Shown here piece after piece: positions 1 to 9,058 of a stretch of DNA of 64,000 bases; positions within the stretch are counted from its first letter, which is position 1; each line of letters starts with the position of its first letter. Source of the stretch: Candidatus Terasakiella magnetica (lineage in GTDB: Bacteria; Pseudomonadota; Alphaproteobacteria; Rhodospirillales; Terasakiellaceae); contig NZ_FLYE01000023.1 of the NCBI RefSeq assembly GCF_900093605.1, forward strand, positions 208,224 through 272,223, in the 5' to 3' direction. A program made the position numbers and the translations under genes. A model generated the notes under the pieces. The model worked only from the letters and a program-made list of their open reading frames with translations. It was not told the origin of the DNA and did not search any database.

Positions 1-616
1 CCCTGAAATTTGGAAAGACCTAAATGAGGCAGGCATGGTGTCTGGTCATGCGTATGGTAAATCCTTGCGCACGGTAAAGACCTGTGTGGGCCAAGAATGG
101 TGCCGCTTTGGTACGCAACTGTCCATGGACTTGGGCGTGAAGCTTGAGAAAATGGCTTGGGGTTCCTACATGCCGCATAAATTTAAAATGGCGGTTTCCG
201 GTTGCCCACGCAACTGCGCAGAAGCCACCATTAAAGATTTTGGTGTGATCTGTGTGGATAGTGGCTATCAGCTTTCTGTTGCGGGTAATGGTGGTATCCA
301 TGTGCGCGCCAATGATGACCTTTGTTTGGTAAAAACCGAAGAAGAGGTTCTGGAATATTGTGGTGCTTACATCCAGCTTTATCGCGAAGAAGCACGTTAT
401 TTGGAACGCACAGCACCGTGGATTGAACGCGTCGGCCTTGAATATGTGAAGTCGATCGTTGTGGATGATGAAAAACGCCGCAAAGAACTTAACGCGCGCT
501 TCTTACACTCACAAACCTTCTGGCAGGATGACCCATGGGCAACCGCTGTTAATGAAGAGGCCGCAGGCCAGCAATTTAAACCATTGGCTGTTGTCACAGC
601 ACAAGCTGCAGAATAG
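1..616 (+). CDS. nirB: Nitrite reductase [NAD(P)H] large subunit, C-terminal part (5' truncated)
   Basis: This is the last ~204 residues of the cytoplasmic assimilatory nitrite reductase large subunit, which reduces nitrite to ammonium on a siroheme/[4Fe-4S] centre. The open frame runs off the left edge (first full codon at base 2). The visible part holds the siroheme/cluster cysteine motifs: TCVGQEWC near residues 24-31 and GCPRNCAEA near 65, the paired Cys motifs of sulfite/nitrite reductases. The FAD/NAD-binding half lies outside the window. The gene is followed after 11 bp by nirD and then nasA, the usual nitrate assimilation order. The truncation is caused by the window edge, not by mutation. 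Confidence 0.95.
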   Translation, partial: PEIWKDLNEAGMVSGHAYGKSLRTVKTCVGQEWCRFGTQLSMDLGVKLEKMAWGSYMPHKFKMAVSGCPRNCAEATIKDFGVICVDSGYQLSVAGNGGIHVRANDDLCLVKTEEEVLEYCGAYIQLYREEARYLERTAPWIERVGLEYVKSIVVDDEKRRKELNARFLHSQTFWQDDPWATAVNEEAAGQQFKPLAVVTAQAAE

Positions 617-627
617 GGAGAAAGAAA

Positions 628-963
628 ATGAGTAACTGGATTGAAGTCGGTCACGTAAATGATATCCCTAAGCTTGGGGCACGTGTTGTTAAAAGTGCAC
701 GCGGTGATATTGCGGTTTTTCGCACCGCGGATGATGAGATTTTTGCCATTGTGGATGAGTGTCCCCATTCAGGTGGCCCGCTTTCTCAAGGTATTGTCCA
801 TGGTAAGGCGGTGGCCTGCCCTTTACATAACTGGAATATCGATCTGGAAACAGGCGATGTGTTAGACCCGGACCACGGCTGTACACGTGTCATTCAGGTG
901 GCCGTTACAGACGGGCTTATCCGTATTTTTGTTGAAGCGGAGGCAACAGGGACAAATGGCTGA
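628..963 (+). CDS. nirD: Nitrite reductase small subunit, Rieske type
   Basis: A 111-residue cytoplasmic protein of the NirD/Rieske ferredoxin family, the small subunit of assimilatory NAD(P)H nitrite reductase. It keeps a full Rieske signature, CPHSG near residues 47-51 and CPLH near 66-69, so it should bind a [2Fe-2S] cluster. E. coli NirD, by contrast, is Rieske-like without these ligands. A GGGAGAAAG ribosome site lies just ahead of the ATG. The stop codon overlaps the start of nasA by 8 bp, indicating translational coupling of nirB-nirD-nasA. Confidence 0.93.
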   Translation: MSNWIEVGHVNDIPKLGARVVKSARGDIAVFRTADDEIFAIVDECPHSGGPLSQGIVHGKAVACPLHNWNIDLETGDVLDPDHGCTRVIQVAVTDGLIRIFVEAEATGTNG

Positions 964-3619
964 CCAAAAGCGTACAACGTGCCCATATTGCGGCGTTGGT
1001 TGCGGCGTCTTGGTCACAAAACAGGAAGACGGGTCTGTCCAAATTAAGGGCGACCCGGACCATCCCGCCAATTTTGGCAAGCTCTGCTCGAAAGGCTCTG
1101 CCCTTGGGGAGACGCTGGGGCTGGAAAATCGCCTGCTTGAACCTAAAATTGAAGGGCAGACGGTTAAGATGGACGAGGCGCTTAATGTTGTGGCGCAACG
1201 TTTTAAGGAAACGGCTGAAAAATATGGCCCAGACAGTGTGGCTTTTTACGTGTCCGGTCAACTTCTTAGCGAAGATTATTATGTGGCAAACAAGCTGATT
1301 AAGGGCTTTATCGGCACGGCAAATATCGATACCAATTCGCGCCTGTGTATGAGCTCCTCTGTTGTGGGGCATAAACGGGCTTTTGGTTCTGATACCGTGC
1401 CACAAACCTATGAAGACCTTGAAAAGGCTGATCTGGTTGTGCTGGTGGGCTCCAACCTTGCATGGTGTCACCCTGTATTATTTCAGCGCTTAAAAGCAGC
1501 ACAAAAAGAACGCGGCACCAAGGTTGTTGTCATTGATCCACGCAGAACGGCGACTTGTGAAATTGCCGACCTTCATCTGGCGGTTAAGCCGGGATATGAT
1601 GTGTTGCTTTTCAATGGCTTGTTGAATTATCTGGCGCAAAATGGTGCTCAAGATAGCGTATATGTTGATAATCATATTGAAGGTTGCGAGCAGGCCGTTG
1701 CTATGGCTGCTGAGCAGGCTTCGGACTATCAGGTGCTTGCGCGTCAATGTGATATCGCGTTGGCAGATTTGATGACATTTTATGACTGGTTCTTAAAGAC
1801 TGAAAAGACTTTGAGTATGTATAGCCAAGGCGTCAATCAGTCTTCTCAAGGCAGTGATAAAGTTAATTCCATTCTCAATTGTCACCTCTATACGGGGCGT
1901 ATCGGTAAAGAGGGTTGTGGCCCGCTTTCTGTTACAGGCCAACCCAATGCCATGGGCGGGCGCGAGGTCGGTGGCCTTGCCAATATGCTGGCGGCTCATA
2001 TGGATTTTACACCAGAGGCCATAAGCCGTGTAAAAACATTCTGGGATAGCCCAACCATTGCAGGCAAACCCGGTCATAAGGCTGTGGATATGTTTGAAGC
2101 AGTCCATAAGGGTGAGATTAAAGCCATTTGGATTATGGCGACAAACCCTGCGGTTTCCTTACCAGATGCCAACCGTGTGCGAAAAGCACTGGAAACATGT
2201 GAATTTGTTGTGGTGTCTGATTGTGTACAAAACACAGATACCATGGCTTATGCCAATGTGGTTTTACCTGCGGCAACATGGGGGGAGCGCAACGGCACCG
2301 TGACCAATACGGAGCGTTGTATTTCTCGCCAGCATAGCTTTAAGGAACTGCCCGGTGAGGCACTGCCGGATTGGAAAATTATAACGCGTGTTGCCCAAAA
2401 GATGGGGTTTGAAAAGGCATTTTCTTATGAAACATCTTATGATGTTTTTGCTGAACATGTGGCCTTGTCAGCTTATGAAAATGAGGGTACGCGCGATTTT
2501 GACCTCTCGTCTTGGCAAGGGTTAAGCCGTGAAGAGTTTGATGCGATTGAGCCCATTAAATGGCCTATTAATAACAATCCTAAGGATCGTTTCTTTGCAG
2601 ATGGGAAGTTTTATACCGCCTCTGGCAAAGCCAATATGCTGGCCGTTGACCTAAAGGCGCCAAAACATACGCCAACTGCCAAGTATCCGTATGTGCTTAA
2701 TACAGGGCGTATTCGTGATCAGTGGCACACCATGACGCGCAGTGGCCTCTCGCCACGCTTGTCATCTCATTTACATGAACCTTATCTTGATATTCATCCT
2801 GATACAGCCCTTAAAGAAGGTCTGAAGAAACAGGATTTGGTTAAAGTTGAATCTAAATGGGGAGAAGCGATTTTACGGGTGAAAACCTGTGATACGGTTA
2901 AGCCAGGTGAGTTGTTTATGCCCATGCACTGGAATGATGAAAATTCTGCCCATGCGGTTGTTGGGCGCCTTGTTAATCCGGTAACTGATCCTTTTTCAGG
3001 CCAACCTGAAAGTAAACATACACCGGTGAATGTGTCGAAATTTCAACCTGACTGGCATGGGCTTTTATTCAGTCGTGAGAAGATTGAGACAAGTGGGTTC
3101 GTATATTGGACGCGCAGTCGCTCTAATGGGTGTTATGTGTATGATCTGGCAGGATTAGGTGAACCTTCAAACTGGGATGAATATGCTTCATTCTTGTTAG
3201 GTGAAGGGGAGCTCTTGTCCATGGAAGATAAAAAACGCAAACACCATCGATATGCTGTCATAAAGGACAATGTACCATCTGGTGTTTTGATCACGTCTGA
3301 AAACCAAGGCAATATCCCAACGCGCAACTGGATTGCGGGTCTGTTTGATCAAAGCGAAGTGAGCATGGAAGAACGCATCTCGCTTTTAAGTGCCAAGCCT
3401 GTTGGTGATGTGGCAGAAAAAGGCGCGATTGTTTGTTCTTGCTTTAACATCGGCTTGTTTCAAATTCAGCGCGCGATTGCTGATGAAGGCAAGGTGAGTG
3501 TTGAAGCCATTGGGCAACATCTTAAGGCGGGCACAAACTGCGGGTCGTGCCAATCTGAAATTAAGGATATTATTGCACAGGCAACCACCACTTCAGGTGA
3601 TAAGAAACAAGTGGCTTAA
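956..3619 (+). CDS. nasA: Assimilatory nitrate reductase catalytic subunit
   Basis: An 887-residue molybdopterin oxidoreductase that reduces nitrate to nitrite in the cytoplasm. The N-terminal CPYCGVGC with a downstream KLCSKG supplies the [4Fe-4S] ligands. The central part is the bis-MGD Mo domain, followed by a dinucleotide-binding domain (NTGRIRDQWHTMTRSG region, HEPYLDIHP). The last ~60 residues are a BFD-like [2Fe-2S] domain (CSCFN ... CGSC) that takes up electrons, as in Klebsiella-type NasA. I chose the ATG at 956 because it gives the family N-terminus; an upstream in-frame GTG at 887 would add residues overlapping nirD. The gene ends 6 bp from the stop of a convergent response regulator. 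Confidence 0.95.
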   Translation: MADQKRTTCPYCGVGCGVLVTKQEDGSVQIKGDPDHPANFGKLCSKGSALGETLGLENRLLEPKIEGQTVKMDEALNVVAQRFKETAEKYGPDSVAFYVSGQLLSEDYYVANKLIKGFIGTANIDTNSRLCMSSSVVGHKRAFGSDTVPQTYEDLEKADLVVLVGSNLAWCHPVLFQRLKAAQKERGTKVVVIDPRRTATCEIADLHLAVKPGYDVLLFNGLLNYLAQNGAQDSVYVDNHIEGCEQAVAMAAEQASDYQVLARQCDIALADLMTFYDWFLKTEKTLSMYSQGVNQSSQGSDKVNSILNCHLYTGRIGKEGCGPLSVTGQPNAMGGREVGGLANMLAAHMDFTPEAISRVKTFWDSPTIAGKPGHKAVDMFEAVHKGEIKAIWIMATNPAVSLPDANRVRKALETCEFVVVSDCVQNTDTMAYANVVLPAATWGERNGTVTNTERCISRQHSFKELPGEALPDWKIITRVAQKMGFEKAFSYETSYDVFAEHVALSAYENEGTRDFDLSSWQGLSREEFDAIEPIKWPINNNPKDRFFADGKFYTASGKANMLAVDLKAPKHTPTAKYPYVLNTGRIRDQWHTMTRSGLSPRLSSHLHEPYLDIHPDTALKEGLKKQDLVKVESKWGEAILRVKTCDTVKPGELFMPMHWNDENSAHAVVGRLVNPVTDPFSGQPESKHTPVNVSKFQPDWHGLLFSREKIETSGFVYWTRSRSNGCYVYDLAGLGEPSNWDEYASFLLGEGELLSMEDKKRKHHRYAVIKDNVPSGVLITSENQGNIPTRNWIAGLFDQSEVSMEERISLLSAKPVGDVAEKGAIVCSCFNIGLFQIQRAIADEGKVSVEAIGQHLKAGTNCGSCQSEIKDIIAQATTTSGDKKQVA

Positions 3620-3625
3620 AGGTGA

Positions 3626-4621
3626 TTATATAAAGGTGCGTGCAACCACATGGTTGCCGTTCCCTTTATATTCCACTTCATTAAAGGCCATGGACATGGT
3701 GAGCATAATGCCACGACCATGGGTATGGGCCATTCTTTCTGGAGAGAAATCAGTGAATTTTTGCCAGTTAAACCCGTCGCCTTTATCAATGATTTCCACT
3801 TCAAGACGATCCTCAAAACGGGTGAAACGACAGGTGGCATAGCGTTCTTTATATGTGTCCAAAGTCAGGCGGCGATTGATTTCACTCATCCATGTGCCAT
3901 TGGCAAGAAGTTCGCCTTTTTCTTCATAGGTGATGCCAAGATTGCCATGTTCAATGGCGTTGACCAAAAGTTCGTTTAACCCAAGAAGTGCACTTTCTGC
4001 CTCGGGGAAAAAATGCGACATGGTCATGGCAAGATTTTCAGCATCCTGAATGGTCTGAATTTCATATTCAGCAGAACGTAGCCTTTTGATCGCAGCTGTT
4101 GGACGAGAAGATTTAGCCAATAGGTCTTTATAATATTCAACAATAGAATGCAGACGTTTTTGTTCCTTAGGATCATCTTCTAAAGAAGGGCCGCCTTCAA
4201 TCTTGGAAAGGAAGTCATCCAAGGACAGGCTCAGGCTTTGCATAGAGCGTTCTGTCGCTCTGAGGTGTGCTCGAATTGTGGCAAGGAGGATTTCAAAATC
4301 TACAGGCTTTGATAGAAAGTCATTCGCCCCAAGTTCTTTTGAGCGAATTTCATTTTCACGCGAGTTGGAGGCCGTTAGGAAAATAAACGGAATACCTGCA
4401 ACCTCAGGGTGATCAGATTTTAACGTTTCAAAAAACTCATGCCCATCCATATTGGGCATGGACAGGTCAGAAATGATCAAGTCGGGACAATGTTCAACGG
4501 TTTTGGAAATACCGTCGCGTCCATCAACAGCTTCAACAGTTTCAAAATCGTTTAACTCGAGAAGGTCAACAATGTCTTCACGTACGTCTGCCTCATCTTC
4601 AACGATTAGAATTAAAGTCAT
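3626..4621 (-). CDS. Response regulator with RsbW-like ATPase output domain
   Basis: A 331-residue cytoplasmic protein. Residues 1-125 are a receiver domain with acidic residues VEDE, the phospho-acceptor Asp52 (LIISDLSMP) and the conserved Lys in FLSKPVD. A linker of ~60 residues follows. The C-terminal ~135 residues form a HATPase_c_2 fold of the RsbW/SpoIIAB anti-sigma kinase type (N-box LNELLVNAIEHGN, G1-like DKGDGF, G2-like HGRGI). Such proteins often act in partner-switching or phosphatase circuits. The start at 4621 gives MTLILIVEDE directly and has a purine-rich GGCGGAAAAG ahead; the longer frame upstream is less likely. It is divergent from the histidine kinase at 4774, its probable partner. 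The exact output target is not visible. Confidence 0.85.
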   Translation of the reverse strand: MTLILIVEDEADVREDIVDLLELNDFETVEAVDGRDGISKTVEHCPDLIISDLSMPNMDGHEFFETLKSDHPEVAGIPFIFLTASNSRENEIRSKELGANDFLSKPVDFEILLATIRAHLRATERSMQSLSLSLDDFLSKIEGGPSLEDDPKEQKRLHSIVEYYKDLLAKSSRPTAAIKRLRSAEYEIQTIQDAENLAMTMSHFFPEAESALLGLNELLVNAIEHGNLGITYEEKGELLANGTWMSEINRRLTLDTYKERYATCRFTRFEDRLEVEIIDKGDGFNWQKFTDFSPERMAHTHGRGIMLTMSMAFNEVEYKGNGNHVVARTFI

Positions 4622-4773
4622 GATCTTTTCCGCCTTAAGCATTCTATCAGTGCTTGTGCATTTACAGCGCAAGCATTATCCTTGGGCTAAGAATATAGTG
4701 ATTAATTAAAAAAAACAATGTTAGACCTTATCTAAAAAAAGAGGTCTTCTCAGGGATAATTGGAAGTTGGGTT

Positions 4774-6486
4774 ATGGTATCTTCGGTAGAGCTGTTTGGC
4801 GATGATGATGATGGTTTCTTTGATGATACCGAAGGAACCGAAAATGCTGAGAAACTAGAACAGCTTCTGGCTGATACCAAAGTGCGCATGGGCATGATGT
4901 TTGAGCTGATGCCTATTGGTATGGCCTTGCACCAAGAACAGAGCATTATCTATGCCAATAAGGAAATGGCCCGTTTACTTGAAACCCAACCTGAAAGCTT
5001 GATCGGGCGCCATTGTCTTGATTTTATTGAAGGCGATATTTTGGCAGACCTTGTTGAAAAATTCATGATCCTGTTTAAAGAGGGCACAAGCTTTGAAATT
5101 CCGGTGGTGGAAATCCGGGATATGAAAGGTAACTTGCGCAAAATTCAGTTGATTGTGGGGATGATGCGCTGGGAAGACAACCATGTGGCCCAAGTCTTGA
5201 TGCAGGATATTTCCAAGATTAAAGAACTCGAAAAAGACTTGGAAATTCAAAAAGAGAAAAAACGCCTGTTGGAAGAACAAAAATCCGCGATTGAAAAATC
5301 CGAAGTTCACTTTAGAACATTGTTTGAATCTTCTCGCGATGCCATCATTCTAACCACAAAAGATAGAATCGTTGATTGTAATACGGCAGCCGTGAAGCTT
5401 TTCAAGGCCAAGGACAGGCAAGAGCTTTTATCCAAGCCAAAAATATTTTATAGCCCAGAGTTTCAAGAAGACGGCAGTCGCTCCTTAGAAATAGGGACGC
5501 TAAAAATACGTGAAGTCCTTGATAAGGGCTATAGCTTTTTTGATTGGACCCATAAACGTATAAATGGCTCAGAATTTGCCGCCGAAGTCTTTATGAGTTC
5601 CATTGAACTGGATGGCGAAACAGTCATTATGGCTTCAGTTCGTGATGTCTCTAAACGTAAGAAACAAGAAAAAGAACTGCTGCGCCACCAAAACCACTTG
5701 CAGGAAATGGTGGAAGAGGCAACTTATAGCCTGAAAGAGAAAAACGAAGAGATTGCGGAAAACCTGCTTATTGAGATTGAGAACCAAAAAGCACAACGTG
5801 AGTTTATCTCGGTTGTCTCACATGAATTTCGCACGCCATTAACCGTGATTGATGGCGGGGCGCAGAATATCAAACTGTTTTTAGAGCGTGGCAATATTGA
5901 AAAGGCCACAAGCCGAGTGGAAAAAATCCGCTCAGGTGTATCGCGCCTTAATGGAATGATTGATGATATTTTATTGTCGTCAAAGCTGGAAAGCGGCACG
6001 TTTGAAATGATCCCGTCCTATGTGGATTTTGCCAAATTCATTGAAGAAAAATGCGAGATGATGCGTGAAGCCCATCGCAATCATAAGATTGAATGTGATG
6101 TCACTGAGCTGCCTCATAGTATTTGGGCCCATCCAGATTCCATTGAACGCATTCTTGAGAATATTTTATCAAACGCCTTGAAATATTCACCCAAAGCCGA
6201 CCGTATTGAAGTGACGGGTCTGAGCGAAGAAAATTATGCTGTTTTAAGAGTGCGTGATTTTGGGGTTGGTATTCCTGAAGGTGATCTGGACAATCTTTTT
6301 AAACGGTATTTCAGGGCCAAAACTTCACAAGGAATTAAAGGCACAGGCATTGGCTTGAACCTTGTGAAAACACTTGTGGATTGGCACAAAGGCCATATTG
6401 AGGTGGAAAGTACGGTTGGAGAAGGCACCTGTTTTACGATTTATTTGCCGATCTATTCAAAAGATATCAACCCCGTTGAGCATTGA
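4774..6486 (+). CDS. PAS-PAS sensor histidine kinase
   Basis: A 570-residue soluble kinase without membrane segments. An acidic N-terminal stretch is followed by a PAS domain (about 38-150), a coiled coil (about 150-180), a second PAS domain (about 182-290), another coiled coil, a HisKA domain with SHEFRTPL (phospho-acceptor His350), and a HATPase_c domain with N-box NILSNALKYS, G1 DFGVGIP and G2 GTGIGLNLVK. It carries no receiver, so it should phosphorylate a separate regulator. The divergent REC-ATPase gene at 3626-4621 is the obvious candidate. The ligand of the PAS domains cannot be told from sequence. The gene is followed by a strong hairpin terminator. Confidence 0.9.
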   Translation: MVSSVELFGDDDDGFFDDTEGTENAEKLEQLLADTKVRMGMMFELMPIGMALHQEQSIIYANKEMARLLETQPESLIGRHCLDFIEGDILADLVEKFMILFKEGTSFEIPVVEIRDMKGNLRKIQLIVGMMRWEDNHVAQVLMQDISKIKELEKDLEIQKEKKRLLEEQKSAIEKSEVHFRTLFESSRDAIILTTKDRIVDCNTAAVKLFKAKDRQELLSKPKIFYSPEFQEDGSRSLEIGTLKIREVLDKGYSFFDWTHKRINGSEFAAEVFMSSIELDGETVIMASVRDVSKRKKQEKELLRHQNHLQEMVEEATYSLKEKNEEIAENLLIEIENQKAQREFISVVSHEFRTPLTVIDGGAQNIKLFLERGNIEKATSRVEKIRSGVSRLNGMIDDILLSSKLESGTFEMIPSYVDFAKFIEEKCEMMREAHRNHKIECDVTELPHSIWAHPDSIERILENILSNALKYSPKADRIEVTGLSEENYAVLRVRDFGVGIPEGDLDNLFKRYFRAKTSQGIKGTGIGLNLVKTLVDWHKGHIEVESTVGEGTCFTIYLPIYSKDINPVEH

Positions 6487-6495
6487 TGAAATGAA

Positions 6496-6519
6496 AAAAG
6501 GGCCGCTTAAGGCCCTTTT
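6496..6519. terminator. Bidirectional intrinsic terminator
   Basis: A perfect 9-bp stem (AAAAGGGCC / GGCCCTTTT) with a 6-nt loop sits between the convergent kinase gene and the end of the minus-strand protease operon. It has A/T runs on both sides, so it can serve both transcripts. Confidence 0.85.
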
Positions 6520-6545
6520 GACGTTATGATGATTGGTGAGCAGGC

Positions 6546-7013
6546 TTAGTTCTGTTGCGGGGAAACCGTGACAATCAGATCTTTTTCGTTAGCATTGCCT
6601 TTTTCATCTTTGATGCGCATGCGAATGCGGTGACGCCCCACTGGAAAAGCGGCATCTTTCACATTAAGATGTGTGCCTTCAAGATATTCGCGGACCCGAT
6701 CGGTAATATCAAAATCAAAGAAACCCACAACAACGACTTTCAGGCTTTCCATATCCGGATTATGACCGCTTTGACCAGGCGTAAAAGCAACCGATATATC
6801 CACAGGCGGTGTCACGCTTGATAGAAATTTTGGATTGCTAACAAGGATTTTGGGACCAATACCTGTTTGGGCCGCCATGGGTTCCTGCATCGCAGGTGAT
6901 TTACCAATATATTCAGCTTCTTGCGCACTGAGCAGCCATTTAGCATGGGCGGATGGGCTTGTAAGGACAAGCGCCAGCCCGACAAAAAATGAAGAAATTA
7001 GTGGATATTTCAT
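6546..7013 (-). CDS. Small exported protein of unknown function
   Basis: A 155-residue protein with a clear Sec signal peptide (MKYPLISSFFVGLALVLTS, cleavage near SAHA-KW). The mature part is beta-rich in appearance, ends in a segment (about residues 75-150) that looks like an Ig-like/cadherin-type sandwich strand set, and has no cysteine. I do not recognise a named family. The ATG at 7013 is preceded by a GGGGAG ribosome site, whereas the longer frame from 7064 overlaps the previous gene. It is the last gene of the five-gene protease/lipoprotein operon, so a periplasmic accessory role is likely but unproven. Confidence 0.75.
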   Translation of the reverse strand: MKYPLISSFFVGLALVLTSPSAHAKWLLSAQEAEYIGKSPAMQEPMAAQTGIGPKILVSNPKFLSSVTPPVDISVAFTPGQSGHNPDMESLKVVVVGFFDFDITDRVREYLEGTHLNVKDAAFPVGRHRIRMRIKDEKGNANEKDLIVTVSPQQN

Positions 7014-7029
7014 CTCATATCTCCCCTGC

Positions 7030-7653
7030 TTAATTGATTTGTTTGCGTGCTTCTTGAATTTCACGCTCTAGGTCCTGAAAAGCTTTGGCAGAACGGATTT
7101 TTGCTTCAAGACGTGCGTTTTTCTTGATTTTATCCACCATGACACGATTGGCTTTGCCCAATGGGAAGCGGATCATGGCATAAACACGATATTGTGTACC
7201 CAGTGGTTTAACCTCAACTTTTTCACGCATAAAGCCTGAGAGATCGACTTCGGTAATAAGGTTTGAAGTGACACGTTCCACATCGCTGATTACTTGTGTG
7301 TCTTCATCGGTGCCACTTTCAGTGACAAACTCTTTCATTTTAGAGCTGATCTTGCCTTTCATGGCATCGGCAAGGGAACGTTTGGCATTGAGCATGGCTT
7401 TATCAACAGCGAGCTGAATGTCTGAAGAGGTCGAGGTGCCAACACCATAAGCGCTAATATCGTCTTTTGGTGGGTTGAGGTACCATGAGGGTAGCTCGTC
7501 AATTGTATCTTCAACATTTTCAGCTTTGGCTTCCATTTTTTGTTCATGGGCCCAAAGGGCGGCCTCAGGTGTGCCGGGCTCGGGCGTTGAACAAGCGCTT
7601 AGACCAAGGCTAATGGCAGTAAGAGCAAGTGAAGTCTGTTTGAATTTTAACAT
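7030..7653 (-). CDS. LPP20-family lipoprotein
   Basis: A 207-residue lipoprotein: signal peptide with lipobox LSAC (Cys21), then a domain resembling the LPP20/FlgT-N type (about residues 50-180: PSWYLNPPKDD, YGVGTS, then helix rich in Ala/Lys, YRVYAMIRFP). The C-terminus is a charged helix that may form a coiled coil. It likely sits in the outer membrane facing the periplasm. It is 1 bp from the upstream TPR lipoprotein gene and belongs to the same operon. LPP20 domains frequently occur beside CsgG-like and DUF4384 proteins, as seen here. Confidence 0.8.
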   Translation of the reverse strand: MLKFKQTSLALTAISLGLSACSTPEPGTPEAALWAHEQKMEAKAENVEDTIDELPSWYLNPPKDDISAYGVGTSTSSDIQLAVDKAMLNAKRSLADAMKGKISSKMKEFVTESGTDEDTQVISDVERVTSNLITEVDLSGFMREKVEVKPLGTQYRVYAMIRFPLGKANRVMVDKIKKNARLEAKIRSAKAFQDLEREIQEARKQIN

Positions 7654-7654
7654 G

Positions 7655-9058
7655 TTAGGTTTCCTTTTTTCCTAATTCGGCAATGGCCTCATTGAGCGTT
7701 TTAATTTCTCCTGATACGTCTACTCCTTGTGAAGAAAGATCGTTCAGGTCTGTCAGTGTTTTCTGGGCCTGTCCAAATCGCCCATTTTTGATATAGGCGA
7801 GCCCCGCGCCATAATAGGCATCTGCTGCATTTTCCAACTCGCCGGCATTTTGTAAGGTGACACCCATATTGTAATAGGCATATCCATTGGCAGGGTCCTG
7901 TTTGAGGGCCATTTCATAGGCCGCATAGGCTTTTTCAGGACGCCCTAATATGGAATTTACATATCCAATGCCATTGAGATATTCAGCATTCTTATTATTT
8001 ATCGCACTTGCCTTAAGGTAAGCTGACAAGGCATCGTCATAATGTGATGTCTTGCTTAACAATCGGCCTTGCAGGAAGTGGATGCTATCATCTTTTGGGT
8101 TTAGGCTGAGGGAGGCTTGAGTGGCTGAAATCGCCTCTGAATAATCCCCCGCATGGGCAAGATATTGGGCAAAATCATTGTGACGTGCCGGATTTTTCTC
8201 ATCGAGAGAAATAAGCTGTTCATAAAGGGTGAACCTTTCCCCAAAAGGAAAACGCTTTGTTGCCAAGGCTTCTTCCAAGGCGGCAATTTGGTCTGGCTTT
8301 TCTTTGGCTTGTAAGGTTTTAAGAAAGTCAGAAAGTGTTTCTTCCTTATAGCGGGTGAGAATGATCTTTTCTTCGACAATAGGCTCATCCAAAACCGCAA
8401 TATTATCATCAGGAATGGTACTGACCAGCCTGCGCGAGAGATCATCAATCAGGCGTAAGGTCTGTTCTTCTTCCATATTTGTGGCAGCATCTAAAATCCC
8501 CATGGCTAAACCAACGGGGGAAAGCGACAGCCCACCGCCATGGCTTTGGGCAACATGGTTGGCCTTCCACAGGATTTCCCCATCAGAAAGGCGCACCATT
8601 TCCATTTCAGCACCAACCGCCACACGGGAATAAAGACCAAAGAACTGGCTATCAAATTCAAGGATTTTACCACGGATGATGGCATCACAATTGAGCACAT
8701 TTTTCATGGCATCGAGCTTGTCCGCCTCTTTTTTATCAAGTTTATCAAGCAGGAAATCGACCCGGGGAAGCTCTATATCACGCTTTCCTTGGGGCGCAAG
8801 ATGGGCATAAAAAGCCTGACGCACAGCCTTGCTTTCATCAAAAGAGAGTGCCTCGTCGTCTTGAAGGTCGCGCTCATCGCTAAAAGGTAAAACCGCCACA
8901 CAATTTGGTGGGGATTTTTTATAGCTGTCAAATACCTTAAAACGTACTTGGTTAAGCGGATTAAGGCTCATCTCATCTTTGCCCTCATCCACATAAGATG
9001 GTGTTGTGCAGGCATTTAAAGTGATCAGGCAAACTGCTAAGGTGAGTATATGTTTCAT
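7655..9058 (-). CDS. Lipoprotein with CsgG/GNA1162-like and TPR domains
   Basis: A 467-residue lipoprotein (lipobox LNAC, Cys16). Residues ~50-215 resemble the CsgG/GNA1162 (DUF799) fold: VAVLPFSDE, CDAIIRGKI, and GEILWKANH before a conserved-looking Gly-rich turn. Residues ~270-450 are four to five TPR units (for example YLNGIGYVNSILGRPEKAY and AYYNMGVTLQNAGELENAA). Such proteins act as periplasm-facing outer-membrane scaffolds. The start overlaps the end of the DUF4384 gene by 4 bp (ATGA), so the two are translationally coupled. Function is inferred from domain types only. Confidence 0.8.
   Translation of the reverse strand: MKHILTLAVCLITLNACTTPSYVDEGKDEMSLNPLNQVRFKVFDSYKKSPPNCVAVLPFSDERDLQDDEALSFDESKAVRQAFYAHLAPQGKRDIELPRVDFLLDKLDKKEADKLDAMKNVLNCDAIIRGKILEFDSQFFGLYSRVAVGAEMEMVRLSDGEILWKANHVAQSHGGGLSLSPVGLAMGILDAATNMEEEQTLRLIDDLSRRLVSTIPDDNIAVLDEPIVEEKIILTRYKEETLSDFLKTLQAKEKPDQIAALEEALATKRFPFGERFTLYEQLISLDEKNPARHNDFAQYLAHAGDYSEAISATQASLSLNPKDDSIHFLQGRLLSKTSHYDDALSAYLKASAINNKNAEYLNGIGYVNSILGRPEKAYAAYEMALKQDPANGYAYYNMGVTLQNAGELENAADAYYGAGLAYIKNGRFGQAQKTLTDLNDLSSQGVDVSGEIKTLNEAIAELGKKET

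Noticed and set aside
887-955. Longer N-terminus of NasA from GTG 887
   Set aside because: The extension overlaps nirD for 70 bp and has no similarity to NasA starts; the ATG at 956 begins the expected sequence.
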